This document shows positions 30,282 to 39,279 of a stretch of DNA of 64,000 bases, piece by piece; position 1 is the first letter of the stretch; each line of letters starts with the position of its first letter. Where the stretch lies: NCBI RefSeq assembly GCF_007164525.1, contig NZ_AP019791.1, forward strand, positions 1,227,501 to 1,291,500. Direction: 5' to 3'. The translations under genes and the position numbers were made by a program. Below the pieces are notes generated by a model. That model did no database searches. It saw nothing but the letters and a program-made list of their open reading frames with translations, and was not told the DNA's origin. Source of the DNA: Rubrobacter xylanophilus (GTDB lineage: Bacteria; Actinomycetota; Rubrobacteria; Rubrobacterales; Rubrobacteraceae).

Positions 30282-33200
30282 TCCGTCGCCTCCGCCCGCT
30301 GGCGGTTGCTGTACACTGCATTCCTCGCGAAGGCGAGGGCCTTATTCTCGGGTTCGCGTTCCACACCCAGAAGCCTGTTGCAGTGCATGTGTACGACGCT
30401 GCCCGCTATGCGCTCCGGCGAGTTCCACAGCCGCCCTGCTGCTTCCAGGACTCTCAGCTTCTCCCCGTAGGCCCTTAGCGCATCCTCGCGTAGCCCCCAG
30501 GCGTCGAGCACCTCCCGTCCGCCCGGCAAGGAACGCAGGTGAAATCGGCCCTTCTCGGGATCCGCCAGATCCATCAGCCTCTCGCGGCGTGCCCGGAATT
30601 CCTCTCTGAACGCGCTCTTGTCGGCGGCGGACGTTAGCCACTCCAGCCGGCGCTCGGATGCCCAGCCCAATCCTTCCAGGATACGGACGATGCCGATGGC
30701 TGCGAGCTCCGCTGGTTTGAGGTCTACCTGCTTGCCGACCAGCAATCGCAGTAGAGCAGCAGTGGCCCGACTATCAGCGGCGAAGAGCGATTCCGCTTCG
30801 CCCATCGCCTCCGGGCCGCCGTAACGCTCTGCCTCCCGCTCGTAAGTGTTCAGCGAGAGGTCCTTCAACGCTCCCCGCGTTCGCAGCTCTTCGGCCCAGT
30901 TGTGCAAGGCCGGCAGCAGGCGAGCGGCGAGGATACCGGACTCGCCGCGGAAGCGGAGGCGCAAGTGAGGTTCCGGATCCGCGTAGCGGATGTAAAACCA
31001 CTCCTCGGCGCAGCCCTCTTCCACCATCGTTTCGGCGAATCTGTTCAGAGTTCCCGCAATAAAGCTGTCCTGCCGGTCGCGAGCGAGATACAGCTTGGTA
31101 AACAACCAGTCGCTGCCCGGCAGCCGGACGAGATCCCCAGAAGGTAGTCGGCGAGGTGCTTCTCCCGAAGGCACAATGGATCGACGGGAACTTCGGGTGC
31201 GCAGCAGCGGAAATACACACTCGGTGAGGTGCGTGCCGCCAGAACCTTCTACCCATCGATTGTCGAAACCCCCGAGCATCTCGTGCAGCGTCACCCGCTC
31301 CTTAGACTGAAGCTCGCGCCGCAGGTCCGCAGCGTGCAGGGGATTGCCGAGATCGAGTAGCACCCGCTGATCATTCGCGACCATGAAGACGTGTCGAGGA
31401 ACACCCCATACTTTCTTCCAGCGCTCGAAAGCGATCTTCCATTGGTTTTTGTCTTCAAGGTCCGTCTCATTGCCGTCCCCCATCAGGCGAAGGTCCACGT
31501 TCCACTGGGCCGGGGAGAGGATCGTCTTGGAGTAGCGTATCCTGGGCAGCTTTGGCGCCCCGCTCATCTCGGGGCCCCACGAGAACGGCTCCCATAACTT
31601 TACCCCCTCATGGGCCAGCTCGTACAAGAAGCGGCACACGTTCGGCGCGCCCTGAGGGTTGAGCATGTTGTTCGGGGCTATAACTATCTCCTTGCCCAGG
31701 GAGATGGATCTCACGTAGAACCGGTCGAGCGTCGCGCCGACCCACAGGTCGCTCAACTCTAGAACCCGTGTTCCCTTCCCGTGGGGGTACGTGCCCACCA
31801 CCACGCGGTAGTCTCGCCAGCTCGGCGCCAGACTCACGTTTGCCGAGCGTCCCGCCCTGGGTTGGTAGACGAGATCGACGAACTCTACGCCGGGCCGTAA
31901 CGCGGCAACCTGCTCGTGGACCTCTCGAAGCTTACCCCTGGCAGGAGGGTCCATGACGTCCAGGAAGCGGCCGAAGGACATGCCGGCGGCGTGCGAGCCG
32001 GGATTCGGGCATAGAACGGTCCGGAAATCACCCTCGTCCACCGCCCGGGCAGACTTCGCGACGACCTGGGCGTAGAGTTCCAGGGAGACGGGTGCAGATT
32101 CCTCGTCATGGTCTTCTGGGGCTAGGGCTGTGATCACCTCTGTCGTAAGCGCGATCTCCTCTTCGCCGCGGATCAACGCTCCCATCGCAAGTTGCGTTAG
32201 CAAAGGGCTTTCCCCCTCGCTCTTTGGAGCCGAGCTCTTGTCCGGATCGCGATGGCCTTCGGGAGCGGTATAGGTAGCCGGAGTTCCGAGTCCCGTCTCC
32301 TCATCGAGGAGCTCCAGCACGGGAACCTCGCGGTCGACCCCGTAACGTTCGAGGAAATCCCGGTGATAGGAACGCAGGTGTCCAACGCCCCGGCCTCTCG
32401 TAGAGAGGCGCCACAGGAGTTCGCCGACGCGGGCCATCTCCTCTCCGACCTTGCGATGCAGCCGTACGGGCTTCTCGCGCTCTAGCACGAGGCCCACATC
32501 TATTTGAATCGGGGTATCTTCCTCGGCGATCTTCTTCATCCTGCTCTTCAGCGCCCGGTACGCTCCCAGGCCGCCTCCGATCGGAAGCCGGTCGTAGGCG
32601 CGCATCGCTTCACGCACCTCTTCGAGTGCTGTTCGTTCCTCTTCAGCTCCGGCGACTGTGGACAGCTGCGAGATCACGTATCCCAACGGGTCGGTCTCCG
32701 AAAGCGGAGGGCGCAGAGAGCTTAGAAGAAACTCTTGCCGGAAGAGTTGCTCCAGCAGAAGCGCTATCCGATCGGCGCCGGCGTTCGAGTACCGCTCGCC
32801 TATGCGATCCTCCAGCTCTCTGAATGGTATGCCCGATCCGGCGAGGTGGAGAGCGTCCCTGACCGGCGGTGTGTAACGTAGCGAGACCGCTTCAGTCCTC
32901 TCGCCGTCGGACGATAGCCCGTGCTGGGTGAAGTAGGGCAACACTACCCGCTCTCCTCGTACCAGGACGGTGGGGTTGGTGGATACGATCAGCTGCCGCA
33001 CCACGTCCGACCGTTCTTCGAGGTGTCGAACCACGCGCATCATCCACCGCATGTCGGGCCGGGTGCGCTTGCGGTGCGCCCTCGCCTCTGGAAGGCAAGC
33101 GCTCGTGCGCTCCCCAAACGCGCCCATGGCGACCCCGGAGAAGAGGCCGAACGGGGTAGCCCTGGTCGTCATGCGAGAGAAGTAACGGGAGGCCGTAAGC

Positions 33201-33526
33201 GCCCTCTGGCGTGCCTTGCGCGGCTTGACCTTGCCCTCGAGCCGCTGGAGCGCAGCGTGGAGGTTTGGGCTCGCAACAGCGATTGCTTCCTCAAAGACCT
33301 CTGCTCCCACGGACCTCACCAGTTGAGGGACCCGGTTGACGTAGGCATCCTCTGCATCGGATTTGTTTTCGGTACTTGAGAACGCCTTCGAGTAGTCTTC
33401 GAGTGACAGGAGAGGAGCGCGCAGCATAAAGAAGTTGGCTGGTGCGAACAAGGATCGCGGGCCACGGTTCGTGGTCTCCCCCGAACGTGGGTTCTGGTCC
33501 GCAACATTCCTCGTTTCGACTATCAT
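30278..33526 (-). CDS. lanB: LanB lantibiotic dehydratase (full length, class I)
   Basis: 1082 residues. The N-terminal glutamylation domain spans about 1-760 (starts around FFMLRAPLLSLEDYSKAF and has SRYFSRMTTRATPFGLFSGVAMG). The C-terminal elimination domain, SpaB type, is about 800-1075 (LYLARDRQDSFIAGTLN, EEWFYIRYADPEPHLRLRFRG). Uses glutamyl-tRNA to dehydrate Ser and Thr in the LanA core. Separated from lanA by 120 bases with a strong hairpin, so it is probably expressed at a lower level than the precursor. Confidence 0.95.
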   Translation of the reverse strand: MIVETRNVADQNPRSGETTNRGPRSLFAPANFFMLRAPLLSLEDYSKAFSSTENKSDAEDAYVNRVPQLVRSVGAEVFEEAIAVASPNLHAALQRLEGKVKPRKARQRALTASRYFSRMTTRATPFGLFSGVAMGAFGERTSACLPEARAHRKRTRPDMRWMMRVVRHLEERSDVVRQLIVSTNPTVLVRGERVVLPYFTQHGLSSDGERTEAVSLRYTPPVRDALHLAGSGIPFRELEDRIGERYSNAGADRIALLLEQLFRQEFLLSSLRPPLSETDPLGYVISQLSTVAGAEEERTALEEVREAMRAYDRLPIGGGLGAYRALKSRMKKIAEEDTPIQIDVGLVLEREKPVRLHRKVGEEMARVGELLWRLSTRGRGVGHLRSYHRDFLERYGVDREVPVLELLDEETGLGTPATYTAPEGHRDPDKSSAPKSEGESPLLTQLAMGALIRGEEEIALTTEVITALAPEDHDEESAPVSLELYAQVVAKSARAVDEGDFRTVLCPNPGSHAAGMSFGRFLDVMDPPARGKLREVHEQVAALRPGVEFVDLVYQPRAGRSANVSLAPSWRDYRVVVGTYPHGKGTRVLELSDLWVGATLDRFYVRSISLGKEIVIAPNNMLNPQGAPNVCRFLYELAHEGVKLWEPFSWGPEMSGAPKLPRIRYSKTILSPAQWNVDLRLMGDGNETDLEDKNQWKIAFERWKKVWGVPRHVFMVANDQRVLLDLGNPLHAADLRRELQSKERVTLHEMLGGFDNRWVEGSGGTHLTECVFPLLRTRSSRRSIVPSGEAPRRLPSGDLVRLPGSDWLFTKLYLARDRQDSFIAGTLNRFAETMVEEGCAEEWFYIRYADPEPHLRLRFRGESGILAARLLPALHNWAEELRTRGALKDLSLNTYEREAERYGGPEAMGEAESLFAADSRATAALLRLLVGKQVDLKPAELAAIGIVRILEGLGWASERRLEWLTSAADKSAFREEFRARRERLMDLADPEKGRFHLRSLPGGREVLDAWGLREDALRAYGEKLRVLEAAGRLWNSPERIAGSVVHMHCNRLLGVEREPENKALAFARNAVYSNRQRAEATE

Positions 33527-33581
33527 CTCATTGTCACCGTCCTTCGGGATCTGAAGTGGAGAGTGGAAACCTCTTACACCA

Positions 33582-33615
33582 GAAGGGAGGGCGCCGGTGG
33601 CGACGCCCTCCCTTC
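33582..33615 (-). terminator. Hairpin between lanA and lanB
   Basis: 12-bp perfect stem (GAAGGGAGGGCG with CGCCCTCCCTTC) and a 10-base loop, 32 bases after the lanA stop. No T-run. Such attenuating or stabilising stems behind the precursor gene are common in lantibiotic operons, and a similar stem follows the second precursor. Confidence 0.65.
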
Positions 33616-33646
33616 GCTCTACGAGCGGCCCTTGCGGGCACCGGAG

Positions 33647-33835
33647 CTAGCAGCAGTAGCTGTTGAAGCTCCCGGTCTTCGCGCATCCGGGCGTACAGAG
33701 GGAGTAGCTCGTGATCTGCGGCTCCACGTCCCCGCTGCCCTTGCTTACCTGGATGTCCAGATCGAAGAGCTCCCCGGCATCGGCGCTGCCCGCGGTATCC
33801 CGATTGAGGGCCTTGCTCTCATAAGCTACAGTCAT
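33647..33835 (-). CDS. lanA: Epidermin/gallidermin-type lantibiotic precursor LanA
   Basis: 62 residues. Leader of 40 residues with the class I motif FDLDIQV at 24-30, ending in VEPQ. Core of 22 residues: ITSYSLCTPGC, then AKTGSFNSYCC. From memory it matches gallidermin at 19 of 22 positions and mutacin 1140 at 18 of 22. All ring residues are kept: Ser3-Cys7, Thr8-Cys11, Ser16-Cys21 and the Ser19/Cys22 AviCys pair; Thr14 should become Dhb. Thr2 and Ser5 are extra dehydratable residues. ATG at 33835 with GGAAGGAGG upstream; the longer open frame from 33955 crosses the promoter and is rejected. Confidence 0.96.
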   Translation of the reverse strand: MTVAYESKALNRDTAGSADAGELFDLDIQVSKGSGDVEPQITSYSLCTPGCAKTGSFNSYCC

Positions 33836-33855
33836 GTTTGCCTCCTTCCTTTGGA

Positions 33856-33950
33856 TCGCTGTAGCCCAACGAGCCCCACGGTATTCGAGTCCCGGGACTA
33901 CCGCAGCCGGTTTTAGAGATTGTTTAGAGAACGTTTGGAGAAACTTTACG
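33856..33950 (-). promoter_or_regulatory. lanA promoter module, copy 1 of a 95-bp repeat
   Basis: Matches 48046-48140 at 87 of 95 bases. It holds direct repeats spaced exactly 11 bp (TTTAGA at 33912, TTTAGA at 33923, TTTGGA at 33934, TTTACG at 33945, plus-strand reading) directly upstream of where a -35 would be. GAATAC is at the -10 position (33886-33881) about 46 bases before the lanA ATG. Eleven-bp spacing is that of OmpR-family tandem sites, so the LanR-like regulator at 49774-50484 is the likely activator. Confidence 0.75.
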
Positions 33951-33957
33951 GTCATCC

Positions 33958-34167
33958 TTAATCGGTCAGTTCCTCACGCTCCACAGCCTGCCCAAAGACT
34001 CTGTGCAGCGGTTTCAGTTGAATCCTGATAGGTCCTGTAATCTCCTCCAAGGTGCCATCTCCGCCTACCGTTACATCGCGATCACCCTCCCCTTCTTTGG
34101 CCGAGCACCGAGTGCAGCTCGGGCTACTCTCGTAAGAATCCTTGCGAACCGCCCAGGAAGCGTGCAA
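33958..34167 (-). CDS. Small open frame upstream of lanA, doubtful
   Basis: 69-codon frame with four Cys/His residues near the N-terminus and RIQLKPLHRVFGQAVEREELTD at the end. No recognisable domain and no convincing ribosome site. It lies between the MerR-controlled membrane genes and the lanA promoter. May be a chance frame or a remnant. Confidence 0.25.
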   Translation of the reverse strand: MHASWAVRKDSYESSPSCTRCSAKEGEGDRDVTVGGDGTLEEITGPIRIQLKPLHRVFGQAVEREELTD

Positions 34168-34200
34168 CCGTCGCCTTCCTCTACTACGTACGATGCTTCC

Positions 34201-34584
34201 TTAACCCAGACGCTGCCCTACCACATACGCGGTCAGGACCACTACTCCAAAGATGATCGAGGCACCAATAATCAAGGCGAGGGTTAGGCCGCCGACGATG
34301 AGGATGCTGCGTAGCTGCTCACGCTTCTGTTGCTGGCGTTTTTGGCAGGGCGACGGGTGAAGAGATGGCAACGCCACCTTCCGGAAGACCTCGGTAAACA
34401 ATAAGAAAGCAAACCCGCCGATAAACAAGCCGAGTCCGGTACCCCAACCGTCGAGCCTTGCGAAGTCGCTCAACCAATCCGGGTCCATGAAGTGCGCAAC
34501 TAACGCCGAGCCGACCATTACCACCGGCAAGGCTGCCAAGAGGAGGGCAATATCCTGTATCCGCCTCGGAGCTTCAGATGCCAT
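34201..34584 (-). CDS. Small membrane protein, unknown
   Basis: 127 residues with about four hydrophobic segments (around IALLLAALPVVMVGSALVAH, GTGLGLFIGGFAFLLFTEVF and ILIVGGLTLALIIGASIIFG). A basic Gln/Lys/Arg loop lies in the middle. No known family. Lies 45 bases after the next membrane gene and is probably co-transcribed with merR. Its position beside a lantibiotic operon would suit an accessory immunity or transport role, but nothing in the sequence proves that. Confidence 0.55.
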   Translation of the reverse strand: MASEAPRRIQDIALLLAALPVVMVGSALVAHFMDPDWLSDFARLDGWGTGLGLFIGGFAFLLFTEVFRKVALPSLHPSPCQKRQQQKREQLRSILIVGGLTLALIIGASIIFGVVVLTAYVVGQRLG

Positions 34585-34629
34585 TACGAAGCGCGCGGCA
34601 AAAGAGCCCAGCGATGTTTGTCTACCGCG

Positions 34630-35532
34630 TTAGCGGACAGCCCTGTTCTGAAGATTGTCACCGTCCGAACCGTTGATGCCTTCGGCAGCCGACGCTTCGA
34701 CGCGCAGGCGTAGTTCTCGCACGAGCCGCTCCGGCTCGTCCGCGGCGAGGTGGACAACGGAAAACGGCGGGCTCTCTTTGAGGAAGCCGTCTATGGAATG
34801 CGGAGCACGCAGGCGCAGCGTGACGTTCGTCCTGCCGCCGATGGCCAGGTAAAGAGTATCCTCTTCAGGAACGGATTGGAGGCCGTCGTGGAATTTGGGA
34901 GCCCGCCGGTTCGTGCGCTCGACATCCGTTATCTCCACGTAAGGGATGAATCCTTCCGTAAACGCGCCGTAGCGGATCCGGATCCCCCCTTCTTCGAGGC
35001 GGTGTGGGAGGGTGACGATGGAGGCGTAGAAACCGAGGAGCCAGAAGATCGCGTAGACGCCGACGATCAGAAGCGCCCACTTCACCCAGGCCCAGGGAAC
35101 GAACAGGTACGCGAGCAGATGCACGGCGAACAACTCGATCGGGGCCGTCAGGACTACCAGCGGTACGATCATGCGCAGGGCGGAGCGTTTGTGGTAGCCG
35201 AACTCGCTTTCCGAAGGCTTCGCCCTACCGAAGACCCAGCGAAACAGAGATGCCAGAACTTTCGGTTCATGCACGATAAGCCGTGCCACCTTTCTGGGGA
35301 GCGCCAGCGCCAGACCATTTTCGAGCGCCGCCCAGGCATCGAGTCCTTCTTCTCTTTCTCGCCGATAGCGCCTGACGATGAGCAAGACCCCTCCTATGCC
35401 CACCAGCGCGAGCAGGGCTTCCAAGCCCACCACGACGAGTATCGCATCGCCCAGTTCCATCGTGCCCGACCAGACGAGGAACGCTCCCGCTACGATCAGG
35501 AGCGGAAAAAGCATCTTGAAGACGCGTCTCAT
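34630..35532 (-). CDS. Membrane protein with PH-like C-terminal domain
   Basis: About 300 residues. Two N-terminal transmembrane segments (LLIVAGAFLVWSG and ALLALVGIGGVLLIV) and two more near 140-185. A soluble C-terminal part (RIRYGAFTEGFIPYVEITDVERT, TLYLAIGGRTNVTLRLR) has the beta pattern of bacterial PH domains. The ATG at 35532 overlaps the merR stop (TGATG), so the two are translationally coupled. Function unknown. Confidence 0.65.
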   Translation of the reverse strand: MRRVFKMLFPLLIVAGAFLVWSGTMELGDAILVVVGLEALLALVGIGGVLLIVRRYRREREEGLDAWAALENGLALALPRKVARLIVHEPKVLASLFRWVFGRAKPSESEFGYHKRSALRMIVPLVVLTAPIELFAVHLLAYLFVPWAWVKWALLIVGVYAIFWLLGFYASIVTLPHRLEEGGIRIRYGAFTEGFIPYVEITDVERTNRRAPKFHDGLQSVPEEDTLYLAIGGRTNVTLRLRAPHSIDGFLKESPPFSVVHLAADEPERLVRELRLRVEASAAEGINGSDGDNLQNRAVR

Positions 35533-36350
35533 CACGCATTCCCTTTCTCGGATAGGAGCCTTTGTGTCATCTCCATGCACTTCTTCTGAGACGGTGACAT
35601 GGTGCCCAGCATGATCTTCGACAGCGTGCTCTCCATCGGTCCTGGCCCCCAGGCTGCTCCTTCCAGGAGGACCTCCTGGAAGGGGTTTTTCTCGAAGTAC
35701 GCCGCGTAGTCCCTGGCGAGGAGATCTACCTCGCGGGAGTCCTCGGAAAGGCCTGCCAGCGCCGCGAAGCGTTCTCCCAAGCCAAGTAGCCTTTCGTATT
35801 CCTCCGGACGCTCTGCCAGATAGCGGATAAGGGTCTCTTGAAATTCTCTATACCCTTCCGGCCACCGAAAGGCGTCCATTGCTCCCCAAAATCTCTTCTC
35901 CTGCTCCAGCAGTTCCGGGCTGATGTGTCGCAGCCGCTCGCCAAAGTGCTGATGCGCGAGCTTTAACGCATACGGTTCGTCGTCCGCTTCTTCGAGATCC
36001 TTCCCGGCGAGCATCTCGCGGAGACGAGCGCGTCTCTGTCCGAGATCTTCGAGCTGGCTCTCAACCTCCCCGAGCAGCAGCTCCAGCACATGCCTGAGCT
36101 CGGTGCCGGAGTCGCTCCGGCCAAGGATCGCCTTGATCCTCTCCAGGGAGAGCCCGAGGGTTTGCAGCCTCTTTATCCGGTTCAGCCGCACAACATCGTC
36201 CGCCGTGTAGAGACGGTAGCCGGACTCGGAACGCTCTACCTGTTCGAGCAGCCCCAGCTTCTCGTAGTGCCGCACCGCCTTCGGCGTGATGCCGAGGAGA
36301 CCCGCAACTTCCCCGATCAAAAGCTGCTCTCTTGATCTTCCGTATCGCAT
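35532..36350 (-). CDS. MerR-family regulator with large effector domain (possibly TipA-like)
   Basis: 272 residues. Winged-helix MerR domain LLIGEVAGLLGITPKAVRHYEKLGLLEQV...YRLYTADDVVRLNRIKRLQTLG, then a coiled coil (about 75-125). The helical C-terminal half (ELLEQEKRFWGAMDAFRWPEGYREFQETLIRYLAERPEEYERL) vaguely recalls TipAS antibiotic-binding domains. Start at MRYGRSREQ, just downstream of a textbook 19-bp-spacer MerR promoter (36361-36391). Likely autoregulated and likely to control the SDR-ABC unit through the related site at 39514-39544. Ligand unknown; a hydrophobic peptide or drug is plausible. Confidence 0.82.
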   Translation of the reverse strand: MRYGRSREQLLIGEVAGLLGITPKAVRHYEKLGLLEQVERSESGYRLYTADDVVRLNRIKRLQTLGLSLERIKAILGRSDSGTELRHVLELLLGEVESQLEDLGQRRARLREMLAGKDLEEADDEPYALKLAHQHFGERLRHISPELLEQEKRFWGAMDAFRWPEGYREFQETLIRYLAERPEEYERLLGLGERFAALAGLSEDSREVDLLARDYAAYFEKNPFQEVLLEGAAWGPGPMESTLSKIMLGTMSPSQKKCMEMTQRLLSEKGNA

Positions 36351-36360
36351 CTCTACCGAG

Positions 36361-36391
36361 AGTCTAAAGGTTGTCCTTGGGGCAAGGTCAA
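36361..36391 (-). promoter_or_regulatory. MerR-type operator-promoter of the merR gene
   Basis: Minus strand TTGACC (36391-36386), 19-bp spacer, TAGACT (36366-36361). The spacer contains CCTTG...CAAGG symmetry. The over-long spacer is the hallmark of MerR-activated promoters. The -10 lies ten bases before the ATG, so the message is nearly leaderless. Confidence 0.7.
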
Positions 36392-36668
36392 CCCTCACCT
36401 CAGCCTCGACAGATGGTTCTACGGGCACTGGGACGACGTACACCCGCGAAAACTGTACGTGTTGCTCTTCCGGAGCAGTATCGCCCAGACTTTGTGGCAT
36501 GATCCGGATGGATGGCCGAATGAGCCGAGTACTTTCGAGTACTTTCTGCTACGAGAAGTGGGCGAGCCCCACGGCTGCTCGCCCACCGAGTGGCAACAGC
36601 CTGCGTTAAACTTCCGAGCCTGCCTCTCAGACGTAATGATGAGGCCAAAGGCCGGACCTGTGCTCTGC

Positions 36669-37508
36669 TCATGTCACGTCCCTACCCTTGAGGAGCAGCG
36701 CGGAGAGTATCATAAACGCTACGGCGTAGACCCCGAGCGTGATGACCGCTCTCGAGGGCTCGACTGCCTCGCCGGCGGTTCCGCCGAAGCCCACGGGAAG
36801 CGCCCCGAACGACTCGGCGAGATCTATGGAGTTCTTGAAGGGTAGCAACTTGCCTACATCTTCGACCGTCTCGCTCTGAGCAGAAAGCCCCACGAAGATG
36901 CTCTCCAGCACCAGGAGGTAGACGAGCCCGAGCCCGATGGCCAAAGCCGTGCCGCGCAAGAGGGTGGCGAGAAACACTCCCAGCGCCGCGAAGGTTCCGA
37001 GGATGAGCCAGCCCGCTCCGAAGCCTTTGAGGAACTCCTGTGCGGAGGGCCACTCGACGCTCTCTTTCTCCAGGCCCGCAACCACGTAGCTGGAGAGGGC
37101 GCCGACGGCCATGATAGCTGCGGTGAGGATCAGCAAGGTCAGAGCCAGCGCGAAGACCTCGCCGAAAAAGAGTTTGAGCCTGCCCGGTCTCTGGGTGAGG
37201 GTGACCTTGAGGGTGTCCCAGCCGTACTCGCTGCCCACGGAGAGGGCTCCCAGGATCAGGGCCAGAGCGCTGCCGAAGTTGGCGAAGCTGGCGAGCACGG
37301 TCGGTAGCATGTCCTCCGGCAAGAGGGAGCGCAGGATGGCGTCCCTGGCCTCCGGGGGCACCCCGGCGTCCTCCGGGGAGTTTACGGTGAAGGTGTAGAC
37401 GAAGAGGTAGCTGAAGAGCACCACGGCCGCCGCGAAGATCAGGGCCACGACCCACGTCGCGGGGCGCTTGCGCAGCTTCAGCAACTCCGCCGCAAAGCTC
37501 CTCGCCAT
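36669..37508 (-). CDS. ABC-2 type transporter permease
   Basis: 279 residues with six hydrophobic segments (for example VVALIFAAAVVLFSYLFVY, ALALTLLILTAAIMAVGAL and FMILSALLLKG). Topology is that of ABC-2 permeases of bacitracin/lantibiotic-type exporters. Its start touches the stop of the ATPase gene (37508), giving a tightly coupled ATPase-permease pair. Substrate unknown; the location inside the RiPP region suggests peptide export or resistance. Confidence 0.85.
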   Translation of the reverse strand: MARSFAAELLKLRKRPATWVVALIFAAAVVLFSYLFVYTFTVNSPEDAGVPPEARDAILRSLLPEDMLPTVLASFANFGSALALILGALSVGSEYGWDTLKVTLTQRPGRLKLFFGEVFALALTLLILTAAIMAVGALSSYVVAGLEKESVEWPSAQEFLKGFGAGWLILGTFAALGVFLATLLRGTALAIGLGLVYLLVLESIFVGLSAQSETVEDVGKLLPFKNSIDLAESFGALPVGFGGTAGEAVEPSRAVITLGVYAVAFMILSALLLKGRDVT

Positions 37509-38428
37509 CAGACCGCCTCCCCGCCGGTGAGCTCCAGGAAGACCTCTTCGAGGGACTGCCCCGCCGGGCGCATCTCGCTCACCCGCAGCCCCGCGCTGAC
37601 GAGCTTGGCGTTGATCTCGGCCGCACGCTCCGGGTCGGTGACGAGATGGAGTATCCCGTCCGACGCTCGGACCTCCTCGACCCCAGCGAGCCGCTTCGCT
37701 ATCTCCAGAGCCTCCTCGACCGGCTCTGCCCGGATGGCGAGGCCCTGCCGACCTCGCAGCTCTGCCACGGTGCCTTCAGCGACGAGCTTTCCCTTCTGGA
37801 TAACGCCTACCCGGTTGCATATCTGCTCTACTTCGCCCAGCAGGTGGCTGGAGAGCAGGACCGTTCGCTCGCCCCGACCAAGCTCTCTTATGAGGCCGCG
37901 CATGTCGGCCATACCCCTGGGGTCCAGCCCATTCGTCGGCTCGTCGAGTATCAGGAGATCGGGGTCCTTCAAGAGCGCCGCCGCCACGCCCAGCCGCTGC
38001 TTCATGCCCAATGAGTACTTCTTGTACTTATCCCTGGCCCTCCCGGAGAGCTCTACCTGGGAGAGAGCTTCGTCGATGCGGACGCGCGGAGCGCCGGAGT
38101 AGCGCGCCATCACCTTCAGGTTGTCGCGTCCGGAGAGGTAGGGGTAGAAGGCCGGGGACTCGACCAAAGAGCCCACCTTCGAGAGGCCGGCTTCGGATCC
38201 CGGACTTTCCCCAAGAACCTCAGCGGTGCCGGAAGTGGGCCGGATCAGACCCAAGAGCATCCGCAAGGTCGTGGTCTTGCCCGCACCGTTGGGGCCCAAG
38301 AAGCCGTAGACCTCCCCGCGCCTCACGCTGAGGTCCAACGAGTCGACGGCGGTGATCCCCGAACCATAGCGTTTGGTTAAGCCGTCGGTCTTCACGGCAA
38401 GGCTTTGCCTTATGGCATTCTCGTTCAC
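37508..38428 (-). CDS. ABC transporter ATP-binding protein (drug/peptide efflux type)
   Basis: 306 residues. Walker A FLGPNGAGKTT (about 43-53), signature YSLGMKQRLGVA, Walker B LLILDEPTNGLDP, and a C-terminal extension of the CcmA/BcrA type (VAELRGRQGLAIRAEPVEEA). GTG start at 38428 with GGAAGGAG seven bases upstream; a longer frame from 38653 carries only Arg-rich nonsense. Partner of the permease at 36669. Confidence 0.9.
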   Translation of the reverse strand: MNENAIRQSLAVKTDGLTKRYGSGITAVDSLDLSVRRGEVYGFLGPNGAGKTTTLRMLLGLIRPTSGTAEVLGESPGSEAGLSKVGSLVESPAFYPYLSGRDNLKVMARYSGAPRVRIDEALSQVELSGRARDKYKKYSLGMKQRLGVAAALLKDPDLLILDEPTNGLDPRGMADMRGLIRELGRGERTVLLSSHLLGEVEQICNRVGVIQKGKLVAEGTVAELRGRQGLAIRAEPVEEALEIAKRLAGVEEVRASDGILHLVTDPERAAEINAKLVSAGLRVSEMRPAGQSLEEVFLELTGGEAV

Positions 38429-38520
38429 TGCCAGACTCCTTCCTACCTGTACCACTGAGAGCCTTCGGTTTATAGAGGACCGAGCTCTGTTCATCCTTTG
38501 ATCCAACCTGCCAGATCCCT

Positions 38521-39279
38521 TTACTTCGGCGGCATGCGCATCGCGGCGTCGAGACGGATAACCTCGCCGTTCAGCATCTCGTTCTCGATAACGTGTCGTA
38601 CGAGCGCGGCGTACTCTTCCGAACACCCTGGCCTCGGAGGAAACGTAGCCCACTTAGGGAGTTCCTCCAGTAGGTGGGCACGGGCACCTTCGGGGAGGCT
38701 GGCCAGCATCGGGGTGTCGAAGATACCGGGGGCGATGGTCATCACGCGGATTCCATGACGGGCGAGTTCCCTGGCTATGGGTAGCGTCATTCCAACTATG
38801 CCTGCTTTGGAGGCGGAGTAGGCGGCCTGCCCCACTTGGCCATCGAACACCGCGACGGACGCGGTGTTGACGATGACTCCCCGTTCGCCGCTTTCCGACG
38901 GCTCATTCTTTCGCATCGCCAACGCAGCGAGCCTGATCACGTTGAAGGTGCCAACCAGGTTGACCCGCACGACCTCCGAGAAAGAGTCGAGGGAGTGTGC
39001 GCCTTCCCGGCCGAGCACCTTCTCGACCACGGTTACGCCGGCGCAGTTGATCGCACCATGTAACCCGCCGAACTCCTCCACGGCGGCACCTACGGCGGCT
39101 TGCACGCCCTCCTCGTCGGTCACATCGGTCCGCACGAAGCGGATGTTTTCGTGTGTGGGTGTGCCTCTGCGGCCAGCGATCACGACGCGGGCTCCCGCCC
39201 CTGCAAGAATGCGCACGGTAGCCTCGCCGAGACCGGAGCTACCACCAGTAACGAGGAAGACGCGTTCCTCTACTCGCAT
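38521..39279 (-). CDS. Short-chain dehydrogenase/reductase
   Basis: 252 residues. NAD(P) loop TGGSSGLG (11-18), NAG-type motif INCAG, catalytic Ser141, Tyr154 and Lys158 (YSASKAG). Closest in style to type II 3-hydroxyacyl-CoA dehydrogenases (17-beta-HSD10-like), which act on beta-hydroxyacyl substrates. It could serve as a ketoreductase for the KASIII-type pathway at 41890 or reduce an N-terminal 2-oxoacyl group as ElxO does in epilancin. But a MerR-type promoter lies 235 bases upstream, so it may instead belong with the ABC genes. Confidence 0.85.
   Translation of the reverse strand: MRVEERVFLVTGGSSGLGEATVRILAGAGARVVIAGRRGTPTHENIRFVRTDVTDEEGVQAAVGAAVEEFGGLHGAINCAGVTVVEKVLGREGAHSLDSFSEVVRVNLVGTFNVIRLAALAMRKNEPSESGERGVIVNTASVAVFDGQVGQAAYSASKAGIVGMTLPIARELARHGIRVMTIAPGIFDTPMLASLPEGARAHLLEELPKWATFPPRPGCSEEYAALVRHVIENEMLNGEVIRLDAAMRMPPK

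Noticed and set aside
21880-33900. TTCGAGTCCC shared by the tRNA T-loop and the lanA promoter as a possible attachment repeat
   Set aside because: Ten bases only, and the promoter copy belongs to the 95-bp regulatory repeat; the two lie inside unrelated contexts.
33836-33955. 40-codon N-terminal extension of LanA
   Set aside because: It covers the promoter module and the ribosome site of the ATG at 33835. The class I leader motif sits at the usual distance only from the shorter start.
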